Shown here: positions 37,164-46,395 of the stretch, in pieces
Layout: each line of letters starts with the position of its first letter
Numbering within the stretch: the stretch's first letter is position 1
DNA from: Sphingomonas morindae
GTDB taxonomy: Bacteria > Pseudomonadota > Alphaproteobacteria > Sphingomonadales > Sphingomonadaceae
Direction: 5' to 3'
DNA length: 64,000 bases
NCBI RefSeq assembly: GCF_023822065.1
Contig: NZ_CP084930.1
Location: 2,434,001 to 2,498,000 of the forward strand
Translations under genes and position numbers: made by a program
Notes under the pieces: model-generated
Database searches by the model: none
Seen by the model: the letters and a program-made list of their open reading frames with translations, nothing else
What the model was told of the DNA's origin: nothing

Positions 37164-38006
37164 ATGGACACGACCTTCGCCCCCATCGAGCAATCGCTCG
37201 TCCGCCTGAATGATGGCCGCATGATGCCGCAGCTCGGCTTCGGCGTTTTCAAGGTGCCCGCCGAGGAGGCGGCCGCGCTGGTCGGCGATGCGATCGTCGC
37301 CGGCTATCGCGCGATCGACACCGCCATGATCTACCAGAATGAGGAGGGCGTCGGCGCCGGCATCCGCGACAGCGGCGTCCCGCGCGACCAGATCTTCCTC
37401 ACCACCAAATTGTGGAACGCCGATCAGGGCTATGACGCCACGCTGCGCGCCTTCGACGCCAGCGCCGAGCGGCTCGGCATGGCGCCCGACCTTTATCTCA
37501 TCCACTGGCCCTGCCCCGCCAAGACGTTGTTCCTCGAGACGTGGAAAGCCTTTGTCCGGCTGCAGGAAGAGGGTCGGGTCCGCTCGATCGGCGTCTCCAA
37601 CTTCCGCGAGAAGGATATCGAGCGGATCGTCCACCAGACGGGCGTCAAGCCGGTGCTCAACCAGATCGAGCTGCACCCGCGCTTCCAGCAGGTGGAGTTG
37701 CGCGCCTATCTGGACGAGAATGACATCGCGGTGGAAAGCTGGAGTCCGCTCGGCCAGGCGCAGATCCTGCAGGATCCGGTGATCACGCGCATCGCCGAGA
37801 AGCATGGCCGCAGCGCCGCGCAGGTGGTGATCCGCTGGCACCTCGATCAGGGCATCATCACCATCCCCAAGGCCGCCGATCGCAAGCACATGGTGGACAA
37901 TCTCTCGGTCGGCGGCTTCAAGCTGGACGACGAGGATATGGACGCCATCGCCGCGCTCGACGATGCCGAGGGTCGGATCGGCCCGGATCCCTCCAGCTTC
38001 TCCTGA
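37164..38006 (+). CDS. Aldo/keto reductase
   Basis: 280 aa with GGAGG upstream. The tetrad is visible: Asp in AIDTAMIYQNE, the Tyr of that motif, Lys in TTKLW and His in LIHWPCP. The NADPH site IPKAADRKH is near the C-terminus. It is closest to the 2,5-diketo-gluconate reductase group; the substrate is unknown. It is 34 bp after smc and ends 29 bp before the convergent udgX. Confidence 0.93.
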   Translation: MDTTFAPIEQSLVRLNDGRMMPQLGFGVFKVPAEEAAALVGDAIVAGYRAIDTAMIYQNEEGVGAGIRDSGVPRDQIFLTTKLWNADQGYDATLRAFDASAERLGMAPDLYLIHWPCPAKTLFLETWKAFVRLQEEGRVRSIGVSNFREKDIERIVHQTGVKPVLNQIELHPRFQQVELRAYLDENDIAVESWSPLGQAQILQDPVITRIAEKHGRSAAQVVIRWHLDQGIITIPKAADRKHMVDNLSVGGFKLDDEDMDAIAALDDAEGRIGPDPSSFS

Positions 38007-38035
38007 TCGCGCCGGGGCGGGCCCGGGCGCCGGCC

Positions 38036-39439
38036 TCAGCCGGTCAGCTCGGCCAGCCGCGCGCCGATGCGGCGGAGATCGTCCACGAAGCGCGCATATT
38101 CCTCGGCCTTGCGGTCCGCCTCGGGGATGCGCAGCAAAAAGCTCGGATGCACGGTGATCCAGCATTCGCCGCCATCCGCCAGCCGCACCGGCGCCCCCCG
38201 CGCCCGCGAAATGGTGATCGAGCGCCCGGTGAGCGACTGGGCGGCGGTGACCCCGAGCGCGACCGTGAGCGCGGGGCGGACGATGTCGCGCTCCTGCTCG
38301 ATCCACCAGCGGCAGGCCTCGATCTCGCCGCTGTCGGGTTTGGCGTGGATGCGCCGCTTGCCGCGCGGCTCGAACTTGAAGTGCTTGACCGCATTGGTGA
38401 CATAGGCGCGGCTGCGGTCCACCCCGGCGTCGCCGAGCGCGCGATCGAACAGCTGGCCGGCCGGCCCGACAAAGGGGTGGCCCGCCAGATCCTCCTGATC
38501 GCCGGGCTGCTCGCCCACGAACATCAGCGGCGCGCCGGCCGGTCCCTCGCCGAACACGGTCTGCGTGGCCGGCTTCCACAAGGGGCAGCGCCGGCACTGG
38601 GCCGCCTCCTCGCGCAGCGCCTCGAGCGCGAGCGTGGCGTTGCCCGCCGGGCTGGTCTGGGCGGTCATGATCATCTCCCGTTCGCGGCGCTGGGCGTCGG
38701 CCACCAGCGCCGGGACCAACGCCGCCTCGGGCATGTTTTTCCAGTACTTCTTCGGCATTTCCCGCAGCATGGCGGCAGTCTTCAGCCGCGCCGGGTTGAA
38801 GATGGAGGCGTAATAGGTCTTCCAGGCGGCCTCGGCGGGATCGGCATCGGGCGCGTCGCCACGCTGCCCCGGCGGCCCCTCGGCGAGGCTGATGCCATCC
38901 CAGTGCAGGCTGAGCTGCGGCGTCAGGATCGACCAGCGCAGCGTGCTGAAGCGACGGACGAAGAAGCCGGCATTGGCGCGCACGATGTGATGCTCGGGCT
39001 CGTACCAGGCCACGAACCGCTCGCCCTCCGCTTCCTCCACCGCGCGGAAGCGGAGAAAGGCGTGCATCTTGTGCATGTCGCGCCGCACCGCCTTGGCCAT
39101 GTCCTCGATCGTGCGGATCAGCGGATCGGCGCGGTCCTCGATGGCGCGCGGCTGGTCGCGCAGCCGCAGCAGCAGCGCGTAAAGCCGGGCGAAGCGTTCC
39201 GGATCGGCATGGAGCAGCGCCGTCTCCGCCAGCTCGACGAAGCGCCGCGGCACCGAAAAGGCCTCGGCGCCGGGCGCGGGGGGCGGCACGCCCGGCTCGG
39301 CGTCCGCGAACAGATCGGCCGGGCCATCGCCCACCTGCCAGTGCACCGCGTCCGCCGGCACGCCCGCGAGCGCGAGCCCGCGCGCCGCCGCCCGCCAGCC
39401 CTCGACATCGTCGTCGGCGGCCAGCCGAACCAGCGCCAT
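38036..39439 (-). CDS. udgX: UdgX uracil-DNA glycosylase fused to a DUF4130 domain
   Basis: 467 aa. Residues about 1-245 are the DUF4130 (putative DNA metabolism) domain. Residues about 265-467 are a family-4-like uracil-DNA glycosylase with iron-sulfur cysteines (CRRCP near 280), GEQPGDQED (near 307) and the UdgX-defining KRRIH motif ending at H365, the histidine that forms a covalent bond with the uracil-site sugar. The ATG at 39439 overlaps the upstream radical SAM stop; the frame extension to 39520 lies inside that gene. It forms an operon with the radical SAM protein behind a LexA-type box. Confidence 0.95.
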   Translation of the reverse strand: MALVRLAADDDVEGWRAAARGLALAGVPADAVHWQVGDGPADLFADAEPGVPPPAPGAEAFSVPRRFVELAETALLHADPERFARLYALLLRLRDQPRAIEDRADPLIRTIEDMAKAVRRDMHKMHAFLRFRAVEEAEGERFVAWYEPEHHIVRANAGFFVRRFSTLRWSILTPQLSLHWDGISLAEGPPGQRGDAPDADPAEAAWKTYYASIFNPARLKTAAMLREMPKKYWKNMPEAALVPALVADAQRREREMIMTAQTSPAGNATLALEALREEAAQCRRCPLWKPATQTVFGEGPAGAPLMFVGEQPGDQEDLAGHPFVGPAGQLFDRALGDAGVDRSRAYVTNAVKHFKFEPRGKRRIHAKPDSGEIEACRWWIEQERDIVRPALTVALGVTAAQSLTGRSITISRARGAPVRLADGGECWITVHPSFLLRIPEADRKAEEYARFVDDLRRIGARLAELTG

Positions 39440-40683
39440 CAGGCGGCGAACAGCTCGAGCTGCTGGCGGGGCGGCGGCGGCGCCACCTCGAGCCGGTCGC
39501 CCAGCCGCACCGGCCGCCAATCCTCCGCGATCAGAAAGGGCCGCAATTTGACGACCGAGCGGGTGAGCCGGGCGATATCCTCCAGCCGCAGCCGGCGCCA
39601 GCGCCGCGCGGCGAGGATGCCGTTGACCGCCTTGACCCCGAGGCCCGGCACGCGGAGCAGCGCCTCGCGCGGGGCGCGGTTCACGTCCACCGGGAAATGC
39701 TCGCGGAAGCGCAGCGCCCAGGCGAGCTTGGGGTCCATGTCCAGCGGCAGCATGCCCGAGGCCGGATCGGCCGCCGCCGAAATATCGGCCAGCGAATAGC
39801 CGTAGAAGCGCAGCATCCAGTCGCTCTGGTAGAGCCGATGCTCGCGGATCAGCGGCGGCCGCTTGAGCGGCAGCACCGCGCTCGCATCGGGGATCGGGCT
39901 GAAGGCCGAATAATAGACGCGGCGCAGCGCGTGGCGGTCATATAGGCCGTGCGCCTTGGTCATGATGTCGCGATCGGTGGCCGCATCGGCGCCGATGATC
40001 ATCTGCGTGGACTGGCCGGCCGGCGCGAAGCCGGGCGCGGAGCGGTAGCGCCGCCGCGCATCCTGGCGATCCTCGATCTTGTGGCGCACGCCCGCCATCG
40101 CGCCCTCGATACGCGGCGCCGATTTCTCGGGCGCCAGCCGCGCCAGCCCGCTCTCGGTGGGCAGCTCGACATTGATCGAGAGCCGGTCGGCATGGCGCCC
40201 GGCCGCCTCGATCAGCAGCGGGTCGGCGTCCGGAATGGTCTTGAGGTGGATATAGCCGCGAAAATGATGATCCTCGCGCAGGCTGCGCGCCACCTCCACC
40301 AGCTGCTCCATCGTATAGTCGGAGGAGCGGATGATGCCCGAGGAGAGGAACAGGCCCTCGATATAGTTGCGGCGGTAGAAGGAGAGGGTGAGTTCCACCA
40401 CTTCCGCCGGCGTGAAGCGCGCGCGCCGCACATTCGAGCTTTTGCGGTTGATGCAATAGTGGCAGTCGAAGATGCAGCTGTTCGTCAGCAGGATCTTGAG
40501 CAGCGAGATGCAGCGCCCGTCGGGCGCATAGGCGTGGCAGATCCCCATGCCCTCGGTCGAGCCGATGCCCTTGGCCTGGCCCTCGGACGAGCGTTTGCGC
40601 GTGCCCGACGATGCGCAGGACGCATCATATTTCGCCGCGTCCGCGAGAATGCCAAGCTTGGCGCGGAGATCGAGCTGGGCCAT
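39439..40683 (-). CDS. Radical SAM DNA modification/repair protein
   Basis: 414 aa. The SAM cluster motif is C70-x3-C74-x2-C77 in TNSCIFDCHYC. A C-terminal helix-hairpin-helix (LLRVPGLGVKAVNGILAARR) is a DNA-binding element. It matches the family of putative DNA modification/repair radical SAM proteins that always accompany DUF4130/UdgX. It resembles spore photoproduct lyase-type lesion repair only in outline; the lesion is unknown. The start coincides with the predicted transcription start, and the gene sits 2 bp from the SOS box. Confidence 0.94.
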   Translation of the reverse strand: MAQLDLRAKLGILADAAKYDASCASSGTRKRSSEGQAKGIGSTEGMGICHAYAPDGRCISLLKILLTNSCIFDCHYCINRKSSNVRRARFTPAEVVELTLSFYRRNYIEGLFLSSGIIRSSDYTMEQLVEVARSLREDHHFRGYIHLKTIPDADPLLIEAAGRHADRLSINVELPTESGLARLAPEKSAPRIEGAMAGVRHKIEDRQDARRRYRSAPGFAPAGQSTQMIIGADAATDRDIMTKAHGLYDRHALRRVYYSAFSPIPDASAVLPLKRPPLIREHRLYQSDWMLRFYGYSLADISAAADPASGMLPLDMDPKLAWALRFREHFPVDVNRAPREALLRVPGLGVKAVNGILAARRWRRLRLEDIARLTRSVVKLRPFLIAEDWRPVRLGDRLEVAPPPPRQQLELFAA

Positions 40684-40685
40684 GA

Positions 40686-40700
40686 GTTCTTTATATGTTC
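40686..40700 (-). promoter_or_regulatory. LexA (SOS) box of the radical SAM/UdgX operon
   Basis: GTTC (40686-40689), 7 nt, GTTC (40697-40700) is exactly the alphaproteobacterial LexA site GTTC-N7-GTTC. On the coding strand it contains TATAAA (40695-40690), a good -10 that would start transcription at about 40684-40683, on the ATG. LexA bound here would block the promoter, so the operon should be induced by DNA damage. A clear -35 was not found. Confidence 0.8.
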
Positions 40701-40719
40701 CCGGAGCTTGCGATGCAAG

Positions 40720-41181
40720 TCAAGGCTGGTCGGGATCCGCGTCCTTGGTCTGCCGCTTGATCGCCGCCTGCTGCTGCATGAACTGCATGAAGCAGCCGCT
40801 CTGGCCGCCGCTGCCCACCGCCGAACAGGTATTGGGCAGGCCGGCGGCGGCGCGCGCATTGCCCTCGGTCGCCACCGCCTTGTTGGTCCAGCTGTTGCCG
40901 GCCGGCGAGGCGGCCGCCTTCTGGCCCCGGAAGCGCTTGGGGATGCGGTAGCGCTCGCTCTCCGGCTGGCGCGCGCAGACGACGATTTCGTCGCCCGAGG
41001 AGGCGGGGCAGGGATCGTCGCCATAGACGACGACCGAGCGGGTCTTGGACGGGGCGGGCTCGGCGGGGCCGGCGACCTGCGCGTTGGCGACGGCGGGCAG
41101 CGCGATCATCGCGAGCACAAGCCCCAGGAGAAAGCCGAGCAGCACGATCATCATCGAACGGGCGGCGGCGATCGCGGTCAT
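40720..41181 (-). CDS. Secreted protein of unknown function, paralogue 1
   Basis: 153 aa. ATG at 41181 with a GGAG site; a longer frame to 41559 runs through the neighbour and is spurious. An N-terminal hydrophobic signal (MMIVLLGFLLGLVLAMIALPAVANA) precedes the shared pattern VYGDDPCP, EIVVCAR and YRIPKRFR. A Gln-rich, Cys-containing tail follows (FMQFMQQQ). It shares this pattern with the protein encoded just upstream. It is likely periplasmic, and the conserved cysteines suggest disulfides. Confidence 0.85.
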   Translation of the reverse strand: MTAIAAARSMMIVLLGFLLGLVLAMIALPAVANAQVAGPAEPAPSKTRSVVVYGDDPCPASSGDEIVVCARQPESERYRIPKRFRGQKAAASPAGNSWTNKAVATEGNARAAAGLPNTCSAVGSGGQSGCFMQFMQQQAAIKRQTKDADPDQP

Positions 41182-41266
41182 CGGCGGCTCCGGGAGGGGC
41201 GGGGACGAGGCAGACACATGCGGGTTCAGAAGCACTCGGCCGCCTTGCGTAATTCTGAACAAAACT

Positions 41267-41671
41267 TCACGGAATGGATTGTTCCTGCGCCTTCTGCGCG
41301 CGCTGCTCGGCCTTCCACGCATCGAGCTGCTTCTTGGTGCAGCCGGCATTGGTGTTGGCGCCGATGGCGTTGCAGCCCTGCACCTGGATGCCGGTCGCGC
41401 CGGTCGATTGCACCGCGAAGGCGGCGTTGCCGCCGAGCGCCTGGGGCGCCGCCTCGCTCTCGCGCAGCTCCTTGGGAATGCGGTATTTGTCGCCGGCGGG
41501 ATGGCGCCGGCAGACGACGATCTCCTGGCCGTTGTTGGACGGGCAGGATTCGTCGCCATACACGTCGATGATCCGGTCCTGTACCTGCGCCGGCGCCGGC
41601 ATCGGCAGGGCCGTGAGCGTGCCCGCCAAAGCGAGGCCGAAGAGCGAAAGCCGAGCCTGTGCGGTATTCAT
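41267..41671 (-). CDS. Secreted protein of unknown function, paralogue 2
   Basis: 134 aa. ATG at 41671 with AAGGA upstream. A signal peptide ends near APAQ (29), then come DVYGDESCP, EIVVCRR and YRIPKELR, the same order and spacing as in the next gene downstream. The tail differs (Ala/Gln/Lys-rich, two further cysteines). No enzyme motif was seen. The pair is in tandem on the minus strand with an 85-bp gap, consistent with an old duplication. Confidence 0.87.
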   Translation of the reverse strand: MNTAQARLSLFGLALAGTLTALPMPAPAQVQDRIIDVYGDESCPSNNGQEIVVCRRHPAGDKYRIPKELRESEAAPQALGGNAAFAVQSTGATGIQVQGCNAIGANTNAGCTKKQLDAWKAEQRAQKAQEQSIP

Positions 41672-41742
41672 CGGGACATCCTTGCCGAGGGTGCGGTCAA
41701 CGCTTGAACGAACGGGATCTCTCCCGCAAGCCATGCCAAAGT

Positions 41743-42279
41743 TTAGACGCGCTTGCTGAGCGCGATCGCGGCGCGGCAGCCGATCCGGATCGCGGCCGAG
41801 AGCAGGGGATAGCCGAGCGCGCGTTCCGCGCCCGCGGCGATCGCCTCCTCGCGATGCTCCACCTCCTCGGCCTGGAATTCGGCGATGGTCGCGGCGAGCG
41901 CGGGCTCGGCATCGCCCAGCTCGGCGCGCTGATCGGCATAATGTTTGTCGATCTCGGTCTCGACGGCGGCGGTGCACGCCATCGCCGCCTCGGGCGAGAT
42001 CAGCGCCGTCACGGCCCCCAGCGCGAAGCCGGCGCGGTCCCAGAAGGGCGCGAGCAGCGTGGGGCGCACGCCGCGCTCGGCGATCATGCGGTCGAACACG
42101 GCGCGGTGGCGATCCTCCTGCGCCGCCATGCGCGCGATCGCCCGCGAGACGGGATGGCGATCGCCGAGCACCGCGAGCTGGCCGGCATAGATGCGGGTCG
42201 CCCCGAATTCGCCCGCCTGATCGACGCGGATCATCGCCTCGATCGCGGCGCGGCTTACCGGCTTTTGCTGATCAGCCAC
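41743..42279 (-). CDS. coq7: COQ7-type ubiquinone biosynthesis monooxygenase
   Basis: 178 aa, full bacterial length. The di-iron ligands lie in VDQAGEFGATRIY, QEDRH and EEVEHREEA. It hydroxylates demethoxyubiquinol in ubiquinone synthesis. The GTG start at 42279 is inside the 3' end of dsbB, overlapping it by 25 nt; in-frame ATGs further in would lose the first ligand helix. It is followed by an empty gap to the secreted pair. Confidence 0.93.
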   Translation of the reverse strand: MADQQKPVSRAAIEAMIRVDQAGEFGATRIYAGQLAVLGDRHPVSRAIARMAAQEDRHRAVFDRMIAERGVRPTLLAPFWDRAGFALGAVTALISPEAAMACTAAVETEIDKHYADQRAELGDAEPALAATIAEFQAEEVEHREEAIAAGAERALGYPLLSAAIRIGCRAAIALSKRV

Positions 42280-42731
42280 AGAATGACGCTCCCCGACAGG
42301 ATGGACAGAAGGGCGTTCCACGCCGCCAGCGACAGGCCGAGCAGGCTCCACTGGATCTGGTCGCACCGAACGATCGGCGCGGCCATGATCTGCGCCAGCA
42401 CATCCTGCGGCGATCCCGATACGGGCGGCGCCGCGCAGGTGGTGACGCCATGCCACCAGCCCTGCTCGACGCCGGCATGGAAGAGGCCGATCGCGCCCGA
42501 CGCGAGGATCGCCAGCGCCGCCAGCGCGGTCAAGGCGCGCGACGGACCGGGCGTGCGGCGCAGCAGGATCGCGCCGAGCGCGAGGAGGATCGCCGCGAGA
42601 TGCGGCCAGCGCTGCCACAGGCACATCTCGCAGGGATGGAGATGGCCGAGATATTGGCTGGCGATCGCGCCCCAGAGCAGCGCGTTGGGAACGAGGATGG
42701 CGATCAGGCGGGCGCGGGAGAGATTGGTCAT
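42255..42731 (-). CDS. dsbB: DsbB-like disulfide bond formation protein
   Basis: 158 aa, four membrane helices. The first periplasmic loop has the cysteine pair in HPCEMCLWQRW (quinone-linked), and the second loop has cysteines in GVTTCAAP and IVRCDQ. It re-oxidises DsbA-like proteins using ubiquinone, which fits its neighbour coq7. Three candidate partners are encoded at 31.4-33.7 kb. Confidence 0.94.
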   Translation of the reverse strand: MTNLSRARLIAILVPNALLWGAIASQYLGHLHPCEMCLWQRWPHLAAILLALGAILLRRTPGPSRALTALAALAILASGAIGLFHAGVEQGWWHGVTTCAAPPVSGSPQDVLAQIMAAPIVRCDQIQWSLLGLSLAAWNALLSILSGSVILWLISKSR

Positions 42732-42784
42732 CGCCGCGCCGATATAGGGGCTTGGCCGGCGCTGCGCATCAACAATGTAGCAGC

Positions 42785-42822
42785 GGCCGGCGGAGCCCCC
42801 GTGCGGGGGCTGCGCGCCGGCC
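42785..42822 (-). terminator. Terminator-like hairpin after ctpA
   Basis: Nested stems: GGCCGGCG (42785-42792) with CGCCGGCC (42815-42822), and inside it AGCCCCC (42794-42800) with GGGGGCT (42805-42811) around a 4-nt loop. It lies 7 bp past the ctpA stop. The minus-strand T content downstream is modest, so it may be partly Rho-dependent. Confidence 0.6.
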
Positions 42823-42828
42823 GCCCGA

Positions 42829-44190
42829 TCAGCGCGCGGCGGTGCGCGTCGCCGGCGCCGGCGGCGTACCGGCGATGCGGGTCAGCGTCTTGATCGCGTA
42901 ATCGAGCTGATAGTCGGTGATGCCCTGCTTCTTCAGCTGATCGGCGGAGGCGGCGAAGCGCGGATCGGGCTTGGGATCCGCCTCAATCACGCTGTCGTCC
43001 ACCTTGGCCTCGTTGATCAGGTGGCGGCGCAGATCATCCTCGCGGAAGCGCGGCCGGTCCTTGTAATCGGGATCGGAGAGCTGCGGCACGCGGATGTCGG
43101 GCTGGATGCCGCCCTCCTGCACCGAGCGGCCCGAGGGCGTGTAATAGCGCGCGGTGGTGAGGCGCAGCGCGGTGTCGTCGGTGAGCGGCAGGAGCGTCTG
43201 CACCGATCCCTTGCCGAAGCTGCGCTCGCCCATCACGATCGCGCGGCGATCATCCTGCAACGCGCCCGCCACGATTTCCGCCGCCGAGGCCGAGCCGGCA
43301 TCGACCAGCACGATCAGCGGGGCGCCCTTGGTGTCGTCGCCCGGCCGCGCATAATAGCGCTCGATATCGTCCTTGGCGCGCCCGCGCTGCGAGACGATCT
43401 CGCCATGGTCGAGAAAGGCGTCGGACACTTCGATCGCCTGGTCGAGCAGCCCGCCCGGGTTGGAGCGGAGATCGATCACATAGCCGGCGACGCGGCCGCC
43501 GGTCTGCTTCTGGATGGCGGCGATGGCGGCGCGCGTGTCCGCCCCGGTCGCCTTGGAGAAGCTGTTGATGTTGATGATGCCGACGCCGTTCCTCACCTCC
43601 CATTTCACCGGCTTGAGCACGATATTCTCGCGGGTGAGGGTGACGTCGAACGGCTTTTCGCGGCCGGGCCGCACAATGGTGAGCGTGATCTTGGTGCCCG
43701 GCGCGCCGCGCATGTCGGTCACGGCATCGTCGAGCGTGCCGCCGTACAGCAGCTTGCCGTTGATCCGCGTGATATAGTCGCCCGCCTTGATCCCCGCGCG
43801 ATAGGCCGGCGTATCCTCGGTGGGCGTCACCACCTTCACCGCGCCGTCGTCCATCTGCACCGTCAGGCCGAGGCCGCCATAATTGCCCTCGGTGGTGAGC
43901 TTCATCTGCTGGAAATCGCGCGCGTCCAGATAGGAGCTGTGCGGATCCAGGCTTTCGAGCATGCCGTTGATGGCGCCCTTGATCAGCGCCTTGTCGTCGA
44001 CCTTGTCGACATAGTCCGCGCGGACCTTCTGAAAGACGTTCATGAACTGGTCGAGCTGCCGATAGGTGTCGGCGCTCCCCGTGGTGCCCGAATCGGCGGC
44101 GACGGCGTTGGTCGCGACCGGCAGCAGCACGGTGGGGATCGCGGCGCCGGCCGCGATGAGCGCGAGAGATCGCAACAGGGACTTGGGCAT
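42829..44190 (-). CDS. ctpA: S41 C-terminal processing protease
   Basis: 453 aa. A signal peptide (about 1-30) is followed by a PDZ domain (about 90-165, with GGLGLTVQMDDG) and the S41 protease domain. The nucleophile serine is in DAGSASAAEI, with lysine in GKGSVQT. Periplasmic CtpA cleaves proteins at the C-terminus and helps control cell-wall hydrolases. The C-terminal tail is Ala/Thr-rich. It follows the class A PBP on the same strand after 113 bp. Confidence 0.95.
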   Translation of the reverse strand: MPKSLLRSLALIAAGAAIPTVLLPVATNAVAADSGTTGSADTYRQLDQFMNVFQKVRADYVDKVDDKALIKGAINGMLESLDPHSSYLDARDFQQMKLTTEGNYGGLGLTVQMDDGAVKVVTPTEDTPAYRAGIKAGDYITRINGKLLYGGTLDDAVTDMRGAPGTKITLTIVRPGREKPFDVTLTRENIVLKPVKWEVRNGVGIININSFSKATGADTRAAIAAIQKQTGGRVAGYVIDLRSNPGGLLDQAIEVSDAFLDHGEIVSQRGRAKDDIERYYARPGDDTKGAPLIVLVDAGSASAAEIVAGALQDDRRAIVMGERSFGKGSVQTLLPLTDDTALRLTTARYYTPSGRSVQEGGIQPDIRVPQLSDPDYKDRPRFREDDLRRHLINEAKVDDSVIEADPKPDPRFAASADQLKKQGITDYQLDYAIKTLTRIAGTPPAPATRTAAR

Positions 44191-44303
44191 CGGCTCCGGT
44201 CTTTCTCGGTCGCAAGGCGCGACCCATTCCTTCTACAGATGTAGGCGGCCGCGCAAAAGCGCTCAATCGCGCGGTCGGCGCGGCCGGTCGCAGGCGGGGG
44301 CGC

Positions 44304-46268
44304 CTAGTCGCGCGGCTCGGGCGGGGGCGGCGGGTCAGGCCGCACCGGCCGGATCTCGATCCCGTCGCCGCCGATATGCAGCCCGACATCGCCGATGCGC
44401 AGATCGGACAGGCCGGCCTGCTCGAGAATATGATCGAGCCCGCTATCGGGATCGACATCGCGCGGCACCGGCGCGCCCGCCGGACGGGCGCCCAGCGCAT
44501 CGATCATGAAGTCGCGCCAGATCCGGGCGGGCAGGCCGCCGCCGGCGATGCCGCGCATCGGCTGGTTGTCGTCCCGTCCCACCCACACGCCCAGCACCAG
44601 CCCATCGGCGAAGCCGACGAACAGCGCGTCGCGATTGTCCTGGGTGGTCCCCGTCTTGCCGAACACCGGCCGATCCAGCGCCGCGCCGCGCGCGGTGCCG
44701 CGATTGACCGTGGCGGAGAGGAGATCGCGCAGCATCGCCGTCTCCCGGCCGGAAAAGCCGTGCTGGCGGGTGCGCAGCCGCTCGAGCCAGCTCTGCGGCG
44801 GCGGCGGCACGCCATAGGGCCGCACCGGATAGGCCTTGGCGGCGACCGAGGCATAGGCGGCGGTAAGCTCCAGCAGGGTCACGCCCGAGGTGCCGAGCGC
44901 CAGGCTGGCATCGGCGGCGAGCGGGCTCGCCACGCCGAGATCGCGCGCCGCCTGCGCCACCGCCTGCGGCCCCACCTGCTGGGTGAGCCGCACCGCCGCC
45001 ACATTGCTGGACCGGGCAAAGGCCTCGCGCAGCGTGATCGATCCCCGGTAGCGCCCATCGGCATTGACGGGCGACCAGCCGTTGAGCGTGAGCCTTGTGT
45101 CCTCGACATGATCGTCCGGCGTCATCCCCGCCCGCAGCGCCGCGAGATAGACGAACAGCTTGAAGGTGGAGCCGGGTTGCCGACGCGCCTGGACAGCGCG
45201 GTTGAAGGGGCTGTCGGCATAGCGCCGGCCGCCGACCATCGCCACCACCCGGCCATCGGGCCGCATCGCCACCATCGCCACCTGCAGCCCCGCCGGCGCC
45301 TGGCGCGCCGCCCGCTCGGCCGCGCGCTGCAGGCGGCGATCGAGCGTGGTGGCGATGGTGCGGGGCGCATAGGGATCCTCGTCCTCGGCGCGGGCGGCGG
45401 GCAGCACCCAATCGGCGAACCAGCCGCCATCGGGGGCGGGGCCGCCGCCGCGCAGCCGCAGCCGCACCGGCGGCACCGCCGCCGCCCGCGCCGCGCTGAG
45501 AAAGCCCGCCTCCACCATCGCGCCCAGCACCAGCCGCGCCCGCGCGCGCGCGCCGGCGAGGTTGCCGCTCGGCGCCAGCCGCGAGGGCGCCTTCATCAGC
45601 CCGGCCAGCAACGCCGCCTGGCCGAGGCTGAGCCGTTCCGGCGGCACATCGAAATAATGCCGCGCGGCGGCGCGCAGGCCATAGACATTGTCGCCGAAAT
45701 AGGCGTCCGAGAGATAGCGCGAGAGGATCTCGTCCTTGCTCAGCCACGCTTCCAGCCAGAAGGCGATCAGGCTCTCGCGCGCCTTGCGGCCCATCGTGCG
45801 ATCGGCCTTGAGAAAGACCAGCTTGGCGAGCTGCTGGGTGATGGTGCTGCCCCCCTCGCGCACCCCGCCGGCGCGCAGATTGTGCCAGGCGGCGCGCGCG
45901 ATGCCCTGCGGATCCACGCCCCAGTGCCGGTAGAAGCGGCGATCCTCGATCGCGACGAAGGCCTGGCCGACATAGGGCGGCAGCCGCCGCACATTGACCG
46001 GCTGATCGGTGATGGCGCCGCGCCGCGCGATCATCCGGCCATCGGCGGCGAGCAGCGTCACTGCGGGCGGCGCGATCGGCCGCAGGGAGCGCGAGAGCGG
46101 CGCCGTGATCGCCAGCCAGCCCACCAGCAGCACCAGCAGCGCGCCGGCCAGCGCCACCACGCGGCGCGGCCGCAGCCAGCGCCGCCACAGGGGCGGCGGC
46201 GGGGGCGGCGCGGCCGGCGGCGCGGCCGGAGGCGAGGCGAGCGCCTCGTCACGGGGATCGAACAGCAT
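44304..46268 (-). CDS. Class A penicillin-binding protein (transglycosylase/transpeptidase)
   Basis: 654 aa. A Pro-rich cytoplasmic tail and one membrane anchor (about 35-57) precede the GT51 transglycosylase (EDRRFYRHWGVD, REGGSTITQQLAK) and the transpeptidase with SxxK in GSTFKLF, SxN in ARSSNVAA and KTG in FGKTGTTQD. It polymerises and cross-links peptidoglycan. The length is nearer PBP1C/short PBP1A forms. Its N-terminus is at the border of the low-GC region. Confidence 0.95.
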   Translation of the reverse strand: MLFDPRDEALASPPAAPPAAPPPPPPLWRRWLRPRRVVALAGALLVLLVGWLAITAPLSRSLRPIAPPAVTLLAADGRMIARRGAITDQPVNVRRLPPYVGQAFVAIEDRRFYRHWGVDPQGIARAAWHNLRAGGVREGGSTITQQLAKLVFLKADRTMGRKARESLIAFWLEAWLSKDEILSRYLSDAYFGDNVYGLRAAARHYFDVPPERLSLGQAALLAGLMKAPSRLAPSGNLAGARARARLVLGAMVEAGFLSAARAAAVPPVRLRLRGGGPAPDGGWFADWVLPAARAEDEDPYAPRTIATTLDRRLQRAAERAARQAPAGLQVAMVAMRPDGRVVAMVGGRRYADSPFNRAVQARRQPGSTFKLFVYLAALRAGMTPDDHVEDTRLTLNGWSPVNADGRYRGSITLREAFARSSNVAAVRLTQQVGPQAVAQAARDLGVASPLAADASLALGTSGVTLLELTAAYASVAAKAYPVRPYGVPPPPQSWLERLRTRQHGFSGRETAMLRDLLSATVNRGTARGAALDRPVFGKTGTTQDNRDALFVGFADGLVLGVWVGRDDNQPMRGIAGGGLPARIWRDFMIDALGARPAGAPVPRDVDPDSGLDHILEQAGLSDLRIGDVGLHIGGDGIEIRPVRPDPPPPPEPRD

Positions 46269-46395
46269 CGACCTGTATTACCCCGATATCACACCCGGGG
46301 CCAGAGGGGATGGCGCCGCCATAGGTGCTCACTTCGATCGTGAACGCAGAAACGGCCGCTCGTCGCGAAGCGGCGGAACGGCGTGTTTTGGGGGA

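Noticed and set aside
41260-41285. EcfG promoter for the downstream secreted paralogue
   Set aside because: GGAAC is present on the minus strand but no CGTT lies 16-17 nt downstream.
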